Below are positions 35,400 to 47,973 of a stretch of DNA of 64,000 nucleotides, piece by piece. The translations under genes and the position numbers were made by a program. The first letter of the stretch is position 1. Each line of letters opens with the position of its first letter. The notes under the pieces were generated by a model that was not told where the DNA came from, searched no databases, and saw only the letters and a program-made list of their open reading frames with translations. Source of the DNA: Arctopsyche grandis (taxonomy: Eukaryota; Arthropoda; Insecta; Trichoptera; Hydropsychidae); contig NC_135355.1 in the NCBI RefSeq assembly GCF_051622035.1, positions 33,647,986 to 33,711,985 on the forward strand. Direction: 5' to 3'.

Positions 35400-35560
35400 G
35401 AATATCACAGCACTGGCACTTTGATCCTCGATGTATTTTTTTGTATTTGTACATACATATGTGCTCTCTGAAAGGTCCGAGTCCAACTGCCACCGTGTCC
35501 GCGCGCGTTTCTCTCGCTCTCACTTTGCATTTCGAAATACTCGGACTCGGATTAAAAACT
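35400..35560 (-). promoter_or_regulatory. Probable promoter/5' UTR region of SOAT copy 1
   Basis: Short CpG-containing block (GTCCGCGCGCG, TCTCTCGCTCTC) in otherwise AT-rich DNA, just upstream of the start codon at 35337. An inverted pair TCCGAGTCC (35476-35484) / GGACTCGGA (35543-35551) brackets it. Promoter function is inferred from position and composition. Confidence 0.4.
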
Positions 35561-35730
35561 TAAACCGTCTACTCACTTATTTTACTAATTGCATCCTAGT
35601 ATAATTTAAGTGTAAAAATAAACAGATGATCGGGCGTTAACAGCGTTTTTAATATCAGTGATTTCGTAAAATTTTGTGTTAATTTTGTGTCATATACAAA
35701 AGCGTATACGAACGAGATACATCTCCTTAC

Positions 35731-36045
35731 CTGAATACAAAAAAAAAAATAAGGGTCCTTGTTCGTCAGTCAAAAGTCGGTCCCACAGAAGCAATAAATC
35801 TTCCACATAATTGCTTTCAGCCAAAAATTTTTAACGAACTTTACTTAATAGAATAATAGCAAACAGAAACGGTGTTTCCCAACTGTCTAATAGTTCTTTT
35901 GCATATTTAATTTATATTAAAGTAATTCGTGTAATTTTATATTCTTTACTAAAGTTATTATTAAAATATTAAATTGCAAACCGCACTCACATATATAAAT
36001 CCGTTGTCTCCAAAGAGACGTCTCACGATAAAGATCTGTAAAAGT
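35731..36045 (-). pseudogene. Exon-like remnants of an unidentified gene
   Basis: On the minus strand 35900-35731 reads ELLDSWETPFLFAIILLSKV, an in-frame stop, then NYVEDLLLLWDRLLTDE, ending at a good donor (CAG/GTAAGG). 36045-36000 reads LYRETSLWRQRIYI between a TTTTACAG acceptor and a GTGAGT donor. The two do not join into one open frame. Both recur in the second unit. I do not recognise the protein. Confidence 0.25.
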
Positions 36046-36191
36046 AGTATAACAATTGCTAATCTATTATTATCATAACTAACTACTTTCACTTACAAAG
36101 TAACCCTGTTAAATGGCATGTAATAACTCATAAGTGATCCAAGTGATACCTAGGATGACTATTCGACAAAGCTGACCACAGAGAAGAGTCT

Positions 36192-37240
36192 ATGGCGGCA
36201 AGAACTCACTCCTTGAATGGAATTATCTCTCAAGTACCGCCTTTTTCTCAACACATCTTGGATAAATGCGAGAAAAATAATATCCAAACCTCCAACAAGG
36301 TAAGAGTGACGATGGATGATAGCTTAGCTAATAGAAACCTGTATTTAGCCACGTACAATGTAAGAACGTTATCGAGTGAAGGAAGTGTGCTTGCATTAGA
36401 GAATGAATTAGAAAGTATCAAATGGGATTTAGTAGGACTTAGTGAAGTAAGACGAAAACAGGAAAACCAAATAATCCTAAAAAGTGGTAACTGTCTCTAC
36501 TGGAGAGGGCTACCAAATGGTAGAATAGGAGGAGTAGGGTTTCTTATCAATAAGAGAATAGAAAAAAATATTATAGAAATAAGCGACATATCGGAACGTA
36601 TGTATGTATACATACGATAATAGCCGCCACCACTTTAAAATAATCATGGGCGACTTTAACGCAAAAATAGGACAAAAGGCAAACACAGAAAGAGCAGTAG
36701 GCAATTTTGGTACCGGCCAAAGAAACGAAAGAGGCGATCGCCTCATAGAATTCGCAAAACACAACAGGCTCTTTATCACTAATTCATTTTTCGGGAAAAA
36801 CACAAACAATAAGTGGACTTGGGAGAGCCCTAAAGGAGACAGAAACGAAATCGATTTCATCCTAACAAATGCCCTGCACTCCGTTTAAGACGTTAGTGTT
36901 TTAAGTAAAGTAGATATAGGTAGCGATCACAGATTAGTCCGGGCCAAGATGGCCATTAATATAAATTGCGAACGTAGGAAATTAATAAAAGGATGTAGTA
37001 GCTCTCCAGACTTCGCTCAACTAAGGTCTAGGAAAAAGGAATTCGAACTCGAACTTGGAAATAGATACGAGAAATTGAACCCAGAAGCAGACATCGAGGA
37101 ATTGAACACTGTAATTAGTTCGGCTCTAACCTCAACAGGTAAGAAATTAGGTGGATTCAGGAAACAGATTAAGTTAAGCAAAATTTCAGCGGAAACAAAA
37201 AACCTAATTAACCTTCCCTTACCGGTAATAGAAACATAGT
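36192..37240 (+). pseudogene. RTE-type LINE endonuclease fragment, copy 1
   Basis: The plus strand reads LYLATYNVRTLSSEGSV and LVGLSEVRRK (36340-36460), the N-terminal motifs of an AP-like endonuclease. After a junction near 36600 that omits part of the domain, it continues IIMGDFNAKIGQ, GDRNEIDFILTN, an in-frame stop at about 36886, then IGSDHRLVRA with the catalytic SDH. After that comes the linker before the reverse transcriptase, which is absent. The style (endonuclease-reverse transcriptase without ORF1, craniofacial-development-protein-2-like) points to RTE. Confidence 0.85.
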
Positions 37241-37651
37241 CGACATTTACTCTAATTGTGTGAATATCTCTGTAAATATACTAAATACAGAGTTCATATT
37301 TTGGGTATTCCTCAGCAATACATTAATGTATTAGATAGAATTATTATAATATATATGTATTTATCTGACGCAACAGAAAAAAGTATGTTATCGAAGAATC
37401 GGGCATAATGCGCAAATGCAGTGTGTGTTATTACGTTTTTTCCTTCAGTCGTGTCCCGTTCTCGGTGCGCGCGTGTTGTTTTTTTCGTTTCGGGGCTTTT
37501 TTGTACCGTGTGGACCAGCACTTTATTTGTTTTTCTTGATTATTATATAGTAAATACGGTAATAATTATTTAATGTTATTTTTTTTAATTTGCTATGCTA
37601 CATTGTATATTATATTTATATTTTCAAAGACAATTTTAATTTTAGAAAAAA
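37241..37651. other. Flank of the piggyBac transposase gene
   Basis: Non-coding. It probably holds the 5' end and promoter of the piggyBac copy. A CpG-containing patch (GTTCTCGGTGCGCGCGTG) lies near 37460. I could not find a TTAA-CCC terminus here. Confidence 0.35.
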
Positions 37652-39125
37652 ATGGCTGAAAGAAATTTGATGAATGAAGAGGAATATGATAGCGATCTCG
37701 ATTTTGAAATAAATTATAATTTTACTGATACGGAAGATTTTATTGAAGATATGGAAGATACAGATTCGGAATTAGAGGCCAGTGAAAATGAAGACGAAGA
37801 AGAAGTGTATACATCGAATCATGGATTTCAATGGAATTCATTACCACCATCATCCTCAAGACGTAGAGAGTGCAATATTGTCATCAAAAATTCAGGACTT
37901 ATAGATGGTAGCACTGCTGTAAATACTATTAGAGAAATGTTCTCTTTGTTTATAAATTCAAATATGGTGAGAGAAATATGTGAACAAACGAATCGTCAGT
38001 TACATCGTACATCCACGAAAATTATCGAGCCGATATTGGCAGTAGAATTGCTTGCATTCATTGGAATAATGCTTGCGTCTGGCAGAAATAGGACCCGAAA
38101 ATTAAGCTTAAATGAATTGTGGACTAATGACAGCGCTTTTTGCCACCCATTTTTTACGGCATCTATGTCTCGGGATAGGTTCATCACAATATTCAGTCAA
38201 ATTCGTTTTGACGACAAAGAAACCAGACAAGAAAGAATACACGTGTCGTCTGATAAATTATAACCTATCAGGACAATTTTTAATGAATTTGTAGAAGAAT
38301 GTAAACGTAATTATTCTCCAATTTGCAACATTACTGTGGATGAACGTTTGGCTAACTATAGAGGCAATTGCCCATTCCGCGTGTATATGAAGTCGAAACC
38401 CGGTAGATATGGAATAAAAATGTGGGTATCGGCTGACTCTTCAACAGCATATATATTAAATATACAGGTTTATACAGGTATGGTTAATAATTGCTGAGAG
38501 ATAAATCAAGGGAATCGTGTAGTGATGGATTTAGTTCAACCGCAATATGGCACCAATAGAGGTGTAACAACGGACAACTTTTTTACTTCGGTGGCATTAG
38601 CTGATAGCCTTTTAGATAAAGGGCTAACTCTAACTGGTACCCTACGTAAAAATAAACGGGAAATTCCCAAAGAATTTTTACCTTCGAAACATAGACTTTT
38701 ACACAGTAGCTTGTTTGGTTTTACATCAACCAAGACATTAGTTTCGTATGTGCCAAAAAAATAAATAAAGCAGTTTTGCTATTGTCTACTAAATTTCATG
38801 ACAGTGAAGTGAGTAGTCATGAAGAAAAGAAGCCGGAAATAATAATGTTTTATAATAAAACAAAAGGCGCAGTAGATACCGGCGATAAAATGACAAGTGA
38901 GTATTCTTGTGCAAGATCAACAAGAAGATGGCCTTTTAGAGTATTTATGGAGATGCTGGATATAGCTGCGCTGAATGCATATTTGCTATGGACGCAGAAA
39001 TATCCAGAATGGAAGGCGAATAACAGAAGTCGACGAAAATTATTTAGTTTGGAATTAGCTATTCCCAATATTGTAAGGAGAAAAAAAAGTATAGTAAAAT
39101 TCCATAAACAACAACGGGATGCTAT

Positions 39126-42100
39126 TGTTGCGTAGGGGTGGGTGGAGGATCCAAGAAAAAGGCCAACAGTCGTTTCACAGCATTTATTGATGATTCAGGA
39201 GTTACACGCACTGTCACCGCTCAGTCCAGAATGAATTATATCGCCTACGTACCGCCTTATAAAGGGTAGATCTCTCAGGACGCCTAATCTGTTTACCTGT
39301 TGTATAGTCACGTATTCGGATATGTATTTCCAAGACATTGGGTCTTCCCGTATCGATTCTGAGAACTAACTAATAACGGTCATTGTTTAGCCTAAATGCA
39401 CTTAGAGTCCAGATATAATCTTTGGAAGTAAGTGCATGCATTTAGTTAACCGATAACAGATATCCGTTGGTCTAAGTACAACTCGCTCAATCCACGGCGT
39501 ACGTAACATTGCCTCCCTCTTAGGTCAAATCGTCCCGATTGACCAACAAATCATAACTGATAAATCTACAGTAGTTACATTTATCTCCGATATCAGTCAC
39601 AGTTACATTTACAATTACAGCCGTTATCTTTACAGCTACAATGGAAACAATGACATTTAAATTCTACTACCGTTACCTTTACAATTCTAATTCTGTTACA
39701 GTTAGATTAACGTCACCTTTACAATTGAAACAATTACATTAAACCTTCGTTAAACTTCAATTTACGACACCTCTACAATGTAAACAAATCATTTAAAATT
39801 TCGTTACACTACGATTTACGTCACCTTTACAATGGAAACAATTACATTAAACTTTCGTTAAACTTCAATTTACGACACCTTTACAATGGAAACAATTACA
39901 TTACACTTTCGTTAAACTTCAATTTACGTCACCTTGACATTGGAAACAATTACATGAAAACTTTCGTTAAACTTCAATTTACGACACCTTTACAATGTAA
40001 ACAATTACATTACACTTCATTTTACGTCACCTTTACAATGGAAACAATTACATTAACTTTCGTTAAACTTCAATTTACGTCACCTTTACAATGGAAACAA
40101 TTACATAAAACTTTCATTACACTTCACTTTACGTCACCTTTACAATGGAAACAATTACAGTTATATTTCTAATCCCCTAAAATTAGTCATCCGATGTTTT
40201 ACATTTGGAAATCATTCTTTGTCAGCTCTTCGGTCCAAAATTTTCTCACGTGTTTGGTCCATGTTACTCGTATCACCAAAGTCCAAATTTGCTATGGCAG
40301 CCCCGTATTCCTGTCATGTGGTCCAGCATCCTGCTGCAGACCAACGTTCAACCCAGAACGTGCTCCAAAGCCATGTCCCACAAGAATGGCTCCCATCCTC
40401 ACAAAAGTGACTTGGTCCATGTCTCTCGTGTCACCATCGTCCAAATTTGCTACGGTGGCCCAGTGTTCCTCTGTCATGTGGCCCAGCATCTTGCTGCAGA
40501 CCAACGTTCAACCCAGAACGTGCTCCAAAGCCATGTCCCACAAGAATCGCCACCATCCTCACAAAAGTGACGGTTGACCCTGGAAAATGTGCACCCCTCA
40601 GTCTGCCACTCTGCTGGTGGTGCTTCTTTTCCGTTCCCTTGACCCTGGAAAATGTGCACACCTCAGTCTGCCACTCTGCTGGTTGTGTTTCTTTTCCGTT
40701 CCATTGACCTTGGTAAATATGCACCCAACAGTCTGCCACTCTGTTGAATGTGCTTCTTTTCCGTTCCATTGACCCAACTGAAATCCATTTCTTTCTGATG
40801 TATTTTCCCGTTACATCTGCGAGATGATCTAAACACTGCTGCAACTGTCCATGTATTTTTTTCAGGTACTCGTGTTTCCACTAGTTTCCAACTAGATTTT
40901 TTTTCGATGTTGACGTATATCAATTGTTCCACTCTCTCTCGTTGAAGTCGCGATCTGGCGTTTCTTCGGTTTCAAATGCCCTCACGTGGTTGATCCAAGT
41001 CGCTCGTTTCCCCAACGTCCAAATTTGTTGCGGTGGCCCCGTCTTCCTCTCATGTGGCCCAGCATCTTGCTGCAGACCAACGTTCCACCCAGAACGTGCT
41101 TCCGTTGCCATTCCCTCTGAAGCGGTGCCTCTATCCTCCCCAAAGTGACTTGATTGACTCCGCCGACTGACCAACCAACATTTATCCAATCTGATAAATA
41201 TGCCTCTCTGCCGTTGCATGGTTCCGATTGAATTCCATTTCAATCCGTTTACTTTCCGACTCTTTGCGAGATGACACCTGTGACATAACAGGTGGTTAAC
41301 TAGTTTCCAATTAGACTCGACTAGTTTCCAATTCATTGACATCTGCCCTCAACAAACAGTTGAAGGGAATAGTGGCTTGTAATCGACATCTCTCAGTTGT
41401 AGTCGATCTCCGCTCCTCTTCTGACGACGACGCCCTCCCGTGGATCGACGCCACCTACAGCCGCTAATTCCTGCCACCCGCGGTGAATTGGCGAACCGCC
41501 CTCGTTCCGGTCGCCCCCTGGACCACTCTGCAACTGCCGGATGCCGCTCTCCGATGCTGCCCTTGACAACGCCTCAAGTTGTCCTCTCCCGGCAGCACCT
41601 GCACGAAACCTCCCGTTTCGCAACCTCCCTCCGTCATCCCGATGAATTCTTGCTCCTCCCCATTCCTGATCTCCACTCCTCTTCTGACGACGATGCTTTC
41701 CCGTGGATCGTCGTCACCTACAGCCGCTAATTATTGCTACTTGCGGCGAATTGGCGAACTGCCCTCGTCTCGGTCGCCCTTTGGATGACTCTGCAATTGC
41801 CGGATGCTGCTCTCCGATGTTGCCCTTGACAACGCCTCAAGTTGTCCTCTCCCGGCAGCACTTGTACGAAACCTCCCGTTTCGTAACCTCCTTCCGTCAT
41901 CCCGATGACTTCTTGGCGGCCACCGCCGATAATGTCAAAGTCGAGTTGCAGTGATAACTGCAATTCGACAACCGAAAATGTGATGACCGATTCTGTGTGT
42001 TGCAGTGAAAACTGCATTTTTTTGTTTCGTGTCTCCATGGCTCAAACTCTCTCCTACAGCTCCCGAAGATGGCTTCGCTGTAGCTTCTCTTCCTTCGCTG

Positions 42101-42530
42101 GTGACTTTGTTCCACGGCCCATCTTGGATCCCACTTCTGACGACCAGTGTTACGTAAGGGTGTGTGGAGGATCCAAGAAAAAGGCCAACAGTCGTTTCAC
42201 AGCATTTATTGATGATTCAGGAGTTACACGCACTGTCACCGCTCAGTCCAGAATGAATTATATCGCCTACGTACCGCCTTATAAAGGGTAGATCTCTCAG
42301 GACGCCTAATCTGTTTACCTGTTGTATAGTCACGTATTCGGATATGTATTTCCAAGACATTGGGTCTTCCCGTATCGATTCTGAGAACTAACTAATAACG
42401 GTCATTGTTTAGCCTAAATGCACTTAGAGTCCAGATATAATCTTTGGAAGTAAGTGCATGCATTTAGTTAACCGATAACAGATATCCGTTGGTCTAAGTA
42501 CAACTCGCTCAATCCACGGCGTACGTAACA
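39126..42530 (-). mobile_element. LTR retrotransposon without recognisable gag/pol (family A)
   Basis: Two 383-bp direct LTRs (39126-39508 and 42148-42530) differ at three bases that I can see and have inverted tips TGTT(A/G)CGTA...TACGTAACA. CTAT flanks both sides (39122-39125, 42531-42534), a 4-bp target duplication. It reads on the minus strand: there the LTR has CCTTTATAAGG, then AATAAA, and the purine tract AAGAGGGAGGCAA abuts the downstream LTR (39509-39521). The 2.6-kb interior has no protein domain I recognise. It has blocks of tandem repeats (39715-40170; 40240-40590; 40575-40775; 41405-41930). It fits a large non-autonomous derivative moved by enzymes of another element. Confidence 0.9.
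41405..41930. repeat. Two tandem copies of a 263-bp GC-rich unit
   Basis: The unit beginning GATCTCCGCTCCTCTTCTGA at 41405 recurs at 41668 with scattered changes and continues to about 41930. It is inside the LTR element and clearly richer in G+C than the host DNA. Confidence 0.85.
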
Positions 42531-42742
42531 CTATTGATATGGTTATATCGCAGTATGATCGACAATCACTAGAAGCACATTCCACTAACATTCCGCAAGA
42601 AGGCATATCGGAGAATACATCTACCATTTCTAGAGTGCAAACGAGAAACTGTAGATTCTGCCCTTATCCAATGATAAAGAAAAATAACTCGGCTATTGTG
42701 CCATATTTGTCAAAAGCCTGTTTGTATAACGCACAGAATTGA

Positions 42743-43580
42743 ACAAAAAATTATTTCATGCTCTGATTGTTATGTAATGGACACAAATATTTAATTTTAT
42801 TGTTATTCGGTTTTCGTGCATTTTTCATGCTATTGTTCTTTACTGACATTTACATAAAATTTATATTTTTATCATTCATGTGAATTGTGTAATTTTTGTA
42901 ATTATTGTCTACTTGTATGATAGCAAGGATGAATACTTATATTTATCAATTAATTTTCAACGTTTTCTTATTGTCTTATATATTTTTTTTATTTACGTTT
43001 ACTTCTCATTTTTTTATCAATTTATGTATTTGTGTATTAAAATTATTATTTAGAAAATAAATACTTGAAAAGTACATATAAACATATTTTATTTTATTTG
43101 ATGAAAAAATTGAATATAATTTTACGCATAGGTTTTGAATCATCGCGTAATGGTCCGTACGCACCAAACCAACGACGATTTTGGGCCAACTTTTAAAACC
43201 AGTAGCGTACAAAATATTGAAATAAAAATTAAATAAAAAAATTGAAATTAAATATCAAAATTAAGCTAACGAGCGAGATTGAGCTAAAATTAGATCATCG
43301 TTGATATTTTGAATTACAACGATGTTTTGAATTACGACGATACGCATTACAACCAGAGAAATATTATAATTACGAGCGAAAAAAACCTTGTTATTGTTTT
43401 TTATAAGTCGTCACGATACACTACTGTGTTTCCCCCTTCGGAAATATTTAACCAACGACGATTTTGGGCCAACTTTTAAAACCAGTAGCGTACAAAATAT
43501 CGAAATAAAAATTAAATAAAAAAATTGAAATTAAATATCAAAATTAAGCTAACGAGCGAGATTGAGCTAAAATTAGATCA
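42743..43580 (+). repeat. 3' flank of the piggyBac copy with an internal duplication
   Basis: Reverse-complement counterpart of 29450-30314. A block of about 283 bp (from AACGACGATTTTGGGCCAAC) is present twice in tandem, at 43171 and 43454. Non-coding. Confidence 0.8.
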
Positions 43581-45551
43581 TCGTTGATATTTTGAATTAC
43601 AACGATGTTTTGAATTACGACGATACGCATTACAACCAGAGAAATATTATAATTACGAGCGAAAAAAACCTTGTTGTTGTTTCTTATAAGTCATCACGAT
43701 AACTACTGTGTTGCCGTCGATGAAATATTTAACAAAAAAAATGTCGGTGATTTGTCAAAGGGTTTTTTTTTCTTTCGTCGAAATAAAATTAATAATCACA
43801 CATAATCCGATAAATTTTACCTCTGAGATAAATTTATCCGATAAATGTATTTAATAATATTATTTCCCGACAAGACGATGGATTTTACTATCCTCTTTTT
43901 TTATCGAATGGGAGCGAATTCATGAATATACAAATACAATCTCAAATCAACTCATACCGTATAATTGTTTTTCGCTCGTAAGCAGAGAAATGATATACTT
44001 TACTGTGATTGTGTATATACTTTACTGTGTTATTGTATATACTTTACTGTTCTACTCTCTATTTTTACTTTATCTATGTACGTAGTAACAATAGATGAAG
44101 TTTCGTGATCATGTGAAAATTCGAACTCGAGATTTTGACTAATTCACACTCAGAATCAATTACTGATCACGTTTTCATGATCTAGAAAAAATGTGTGTGT
44201 GTCTGTCTTTTTTGAGGATTTTTTGAACGCCGTTAATCCTATCGAACTGAAACTTAGTATCGGTTACTGAAACTCTTATTGACACGACGTAAAATTTTTT
44301 CAAATTTTTAAATTGACCGGAAATGGTACCTCCATTTATACATATATAAGTGGCTTCTTTTTTTAAGTTTTTGAATTCAATTATCTCCCAATCGAATCGG
44401 ACTGAAATCTTTTTAAATGTGATAGAAATAATAATTTTTATAACCTTATATTTTTTTAATATTTTTATTTGAACCGGAAGTAATACTTTTAGTCTAGAGA
44501 ATCGAGGTTTTTTTATGTTTTTCTCAGAAACCTTTTAGTTTACTGAACTGAAATTTAATATCTAAAAGTTTAAGCGTAAAAAAAAATTTAATTTAAAAAT
44601 AAATTTAAAAAGTTATATATAAAATTTGGTAATCATCCCTCAACCGGAAGTGGCAGTTTACTCTTGTTCGATTTTTCTTCCACTATTTTGACCCATGATA
44701 TATTCTCAGTAACTGCGCATTACGGGGAAGTAAAAATAATAATTCTTTGATTTTTTTTTCGATCTTAGTGCGTATCTACGTAAGTCAAAACATCTTCGAC
44801 AAACAAAAGTCGAGGATTACCTGTATGTGATTGTTGATGATCTAATTTTAGGTCAATCTCGAAAATTTATTTAAATTGGGCATGTTCTGTTTTAACTTTC
44901 AATATTTTATTTTAATTTTAATATATTGATTATAATTTTATTCTGATATTTGAATTTAATTTTAATATAAAAATAATATTTTTAATTTTGATATTTAATT
45001 TCAATTTTTAAATTTAATTTTTATTTCGATATTTTGTACGCTACTGGTTTTATCCTGCTGGTTAAATCGTTGGACCAAAATCGTCGTTGGTTTGGTCCGT
45101 ACGCAGCATTACGATTACAATTCAGGAAAAAATTTACCTCTTATCCGATCGTTTTCATACTATGCCGTATTGCTCATTTTGGTCATCAATATAAGTAAAT
45201 GGAGCCTCCGCCATTACGATAGGGATAAAATATCGTAAAGGAAGCATTTCAGGTCCGAAAATTTTTAATCTCGGTGACAGTTGGTAGTCATTAATTTTAT
45301 ACATAGATGGCGGTAGTTAAAAAAAATATTGGTGCTTTTATTCAAAATAATAATTTTATATACAAATTATTTTTGATTACTTTTCGGTCCCCCTAATGGA
45401 TCTATTTCGATCCTCATGGTTAGGCGTATTTAAAAGTTAAAATAAAATAACATTGATCTTTGACTATTTTTATTTATAAACATATCACAATTATTTAATA
45501 TTTATGGTATAAAAATTTAATAGCAAAACCACGATCGTGGTATAAAAATGT

Positions 45552-47973
45552 CTAAAATCTTATTTTCCACAATTGAAGGACAATTGAAGCGAGCGTGTAG
45601 GTAGTTAAAATTATTCCGTCTCCCATTATCCACGTAATCCAAAACAATATGTTTCCCGCACTGTGGCTCATGTATTTTTCCACTAGCGTGAACAAATAAC
45701 CAGGGATCAAGAAGTTGAGAGACAACACAGGGTAAAAGTATCCCAACGACACAAATATAATTATCTCGTGTACGGCCGCTGAAATGAAAAACACTGTTAT
45801 GGCTGCCAGTAGCCGATTTTTAGTGAATTTGACGACGTCTTTATATATATATGCATAGAGCCAATCTTGTACGACAATGTTCCATGTGCGAAAAAAGCTG
45901 CTATATCCTTTTTGATTCCACCAATCCTGTTGAGAATTTCAGTATTTTTGATTGTTATTTATGGGTTTGGTGCAAACGATCGACAAGCGCCAGACAGACT
46001 GAACCACAGATTAACTGGATGGCTGCTTTAAACGCAATTCTCGACTTCACGAATGATAGATTGCACATCAGATGACGAGTAACCTTTCGATGTGCACAGA
46101 TGCAATTATTAAAATTGAGTTGGATCTTTCTGGCGAGTTTAATAAGGCAAAATTCGGAACTAAAGTATCAGGAGCACAGAACGTATACAGGGTAGGTATG
46201 TCGGGACTTCGGGTAGATTTCGCTTAGTGTAAGTGCGAGCAGTGCGCACGCATAAGGTACACGTGTCGTTAATCTGTGGTTCAGTCTGTCTGGCGCTTGT
46301 CGATCGTTTGCACCGCATCGGTTATTTATATGTTTTATATAGAAAAAGTAAACAACGGAACTCACGGTATAGAAATATCGGTCTGCAAATGTTAACATCT
46401 CGGCGAATGCGTTCAACCAGCAATGCAATAGCAAATAAAAACAAAATACCATTATGATGAAAGAAGGAAATACAGAACTGGAGTATAGCTCAGCTCCCTG
46501 TTTCATATCTAAAGTCTGAAATAAAGTTATACCAATAAAATATGTAGCGTACATACTTTTTTTCAATATCGGTCGAGGAATATTACCTGATTTCCAAATT
46601 TCCCAATGTTTTCCCAATGTATTGATATGTATTTTCCAAATAAAAAGTTTAAAAATATAATACAAGCAAATATTTCAGTGAAGTATATTATGACCTTTTT
46701 CCAATTTGTTTTTTGAGTTCTGTTGTATAAAAAAATATATTAAAAAATTCAAATATTGTTATTGTTTCAATGCTTTTCTCTTACCTGGGATAAGAGTCTC
46801 TATAAATTAACGTTGGTGCGAAATGGTAATATAAGTAGGCTGAATATGGAGGAAAATCAACGGTGGATATTTTGTCGTTCATATACCGCGGAGAAACTAC
46901 TCTAATGAAAGAATGAAATTTCATCATAATTCGTACCTGTAAATATATTAAAGTATATGATTAAATTCATTTTTTTTTTATTTAATTTTACAATTGAAGG
47001 GCTCGGGGCAAGATAGTGTCAACCATCATTTCGGTCCAAATTTTTCTAAATATGCTTTCCTATGTAAAATGATTAATTTACATAGATATTCGGGCATATT
47101 CAGGAAAATTTGGATCAAAATGATGGTTGACACTATCTTGCCCCGAGCCCTTCAATTGTACAATATGAATTAATTTTATTTACTGCTTCCATTGTGACGG
47201 CTAAGCTCGAAGCAGGAGGAAGGTTGTATTTGATAATTACCAACGACGTCACGGCTATGTATATGATTTGGAATATTGTATATGCTATTATCCAAACATA
47301 GTCATATGCATTGAGTTGATTTGCTGTATTTAAAATATTTTAAATAAATATATTATATTAAATTTATACGATTATGCAAATAAAGTAATACATACAAACT
47401 TTAACGAAATAACAACGACAATTTGCCCACTGTTTGTATGTAAAATAAAATATTGTTGCGAAAAATTGCATGCCCAACCATATGCCGATTACAATGTGCA
47501 ATTTTCCGAATCCGATTATTATAAATCTAAATTCGTTGAATATACTGAAAAAGAATGTTTATGTTGTATTTAGTTAGCAATTTTTTATTGATTTAATTTT
47601 ATTTTGACATACTTTCCAGAGCTGAAGATTTGAGATGCGAACGAATTGATAAAAAATATAATAAGCATCGAAATAAAAACACGATAAAGAGAATTAATAT
47701 GCGGAATTTCGAACAAATCTGTTAGAACCGAGTTTCTCGGTAAAAAAATTTTCTCGTTTTCACCATTTTTTCTTTGACTCTCCCTGTAAATGTAATCGTA
47801 CTTATTTATTTACGAATAGCTTAGGTGAAAAAAATAAGTAATATAAATTAATACCTTTTTTTTGAAGTATGTATTTCATTTAATACTGGTGGAAAATTAT
47901 CAGTTCGATCACTGATGTCAATGTTTTTATTCGTACGGTGAATTAGAGTTTTTATTTTTTCATTGTTATTCAT
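45552..47973 (-). CDS. SOAT: Sterol O-acyltransferase (ACAT/SOAT), copy 2
   Basis: Same eight-exon structure as the copy at 32914-35337: 47973-47855, 47783-47613, 47544-47396, 47323-47184, 46936-46785, 46719-46587, 46515-46366, 45926-45552, again 462 aa with every splice site intact. The only coding change I found is Val277 to Ile (in the segment GKYIS-V/I-HWENIG). FYTDWWN and the catalytic His391 are kept. The intronic inverted-repeat segment (45969-46314) and hairpin (46990-47159) are also copied, and the upstream CpG-containing block is copied at about 48036-48196, so the copy has its own potential promoter. It should be able to make the same ER sterol-esterifying enzyme unless regulatory sequence further away is missing. 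If the assembly joined two haplotypes by mistake, this would be an allele and not a paralogue. Confidence 0.92.

Larger units (their letters stand above)
30944..38478. repeat. Tandem duplication, shared segment of unit 1
   Basis: This segment is repeated almost base for base at about 43581-51114, offset 12,636-12,638 bp. It contains a complete acyltransferase gene, an RTE endonuclease fragment and the 5' half of a piggyBac transposase gene. By eye I found only about a dozen differences. The left boundary lies in a piggyBac-flank repeat (ATGTTTTGAATTACG) shared by both units. Confidence 0.92.
37652..42742 (+). pseudogene. piggyBac transposase gene, broken, split by an LTR retrotransposon
   Basis: It starts MAERNLMNEEEYDSD with a long acidic N-terminal region, then the DDE domain with EPILAVELLAFIGIMLASGR, the first catalytic Asp in ITVDERLANYRG (38332 region), the second in VTTDNFFTSVALAD (38570 region) and the third in KGAVDTGDKM (38867 region). 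These mark the DDE_Tnp_1_7 family; the active enzyme would cut and paste DNA at TTAA. The frame is broken by TAA at 38261-38263, TGA near 38498 and a frameshift in the A-run at about 38757. At 39125 it is interrupted by the LTR element, and resumes at 42531 (DMVISQYDRQ) to the stop at 42740-42742. Removing one CTAT copy restores the match to the inverted fragment at 30.3 kb. A second copy, truncated, lies at 50288. Confidence 0.9.

Noticed and set aside
40200-41350. Overlapping ORFs inside the LTR element as gag or pol
   Set aside because: They repeat the same peptide in different frames because the DNA is tandemly duplicated, and none shows protease, reverse transcriptase, RNase H or integrase motifs.
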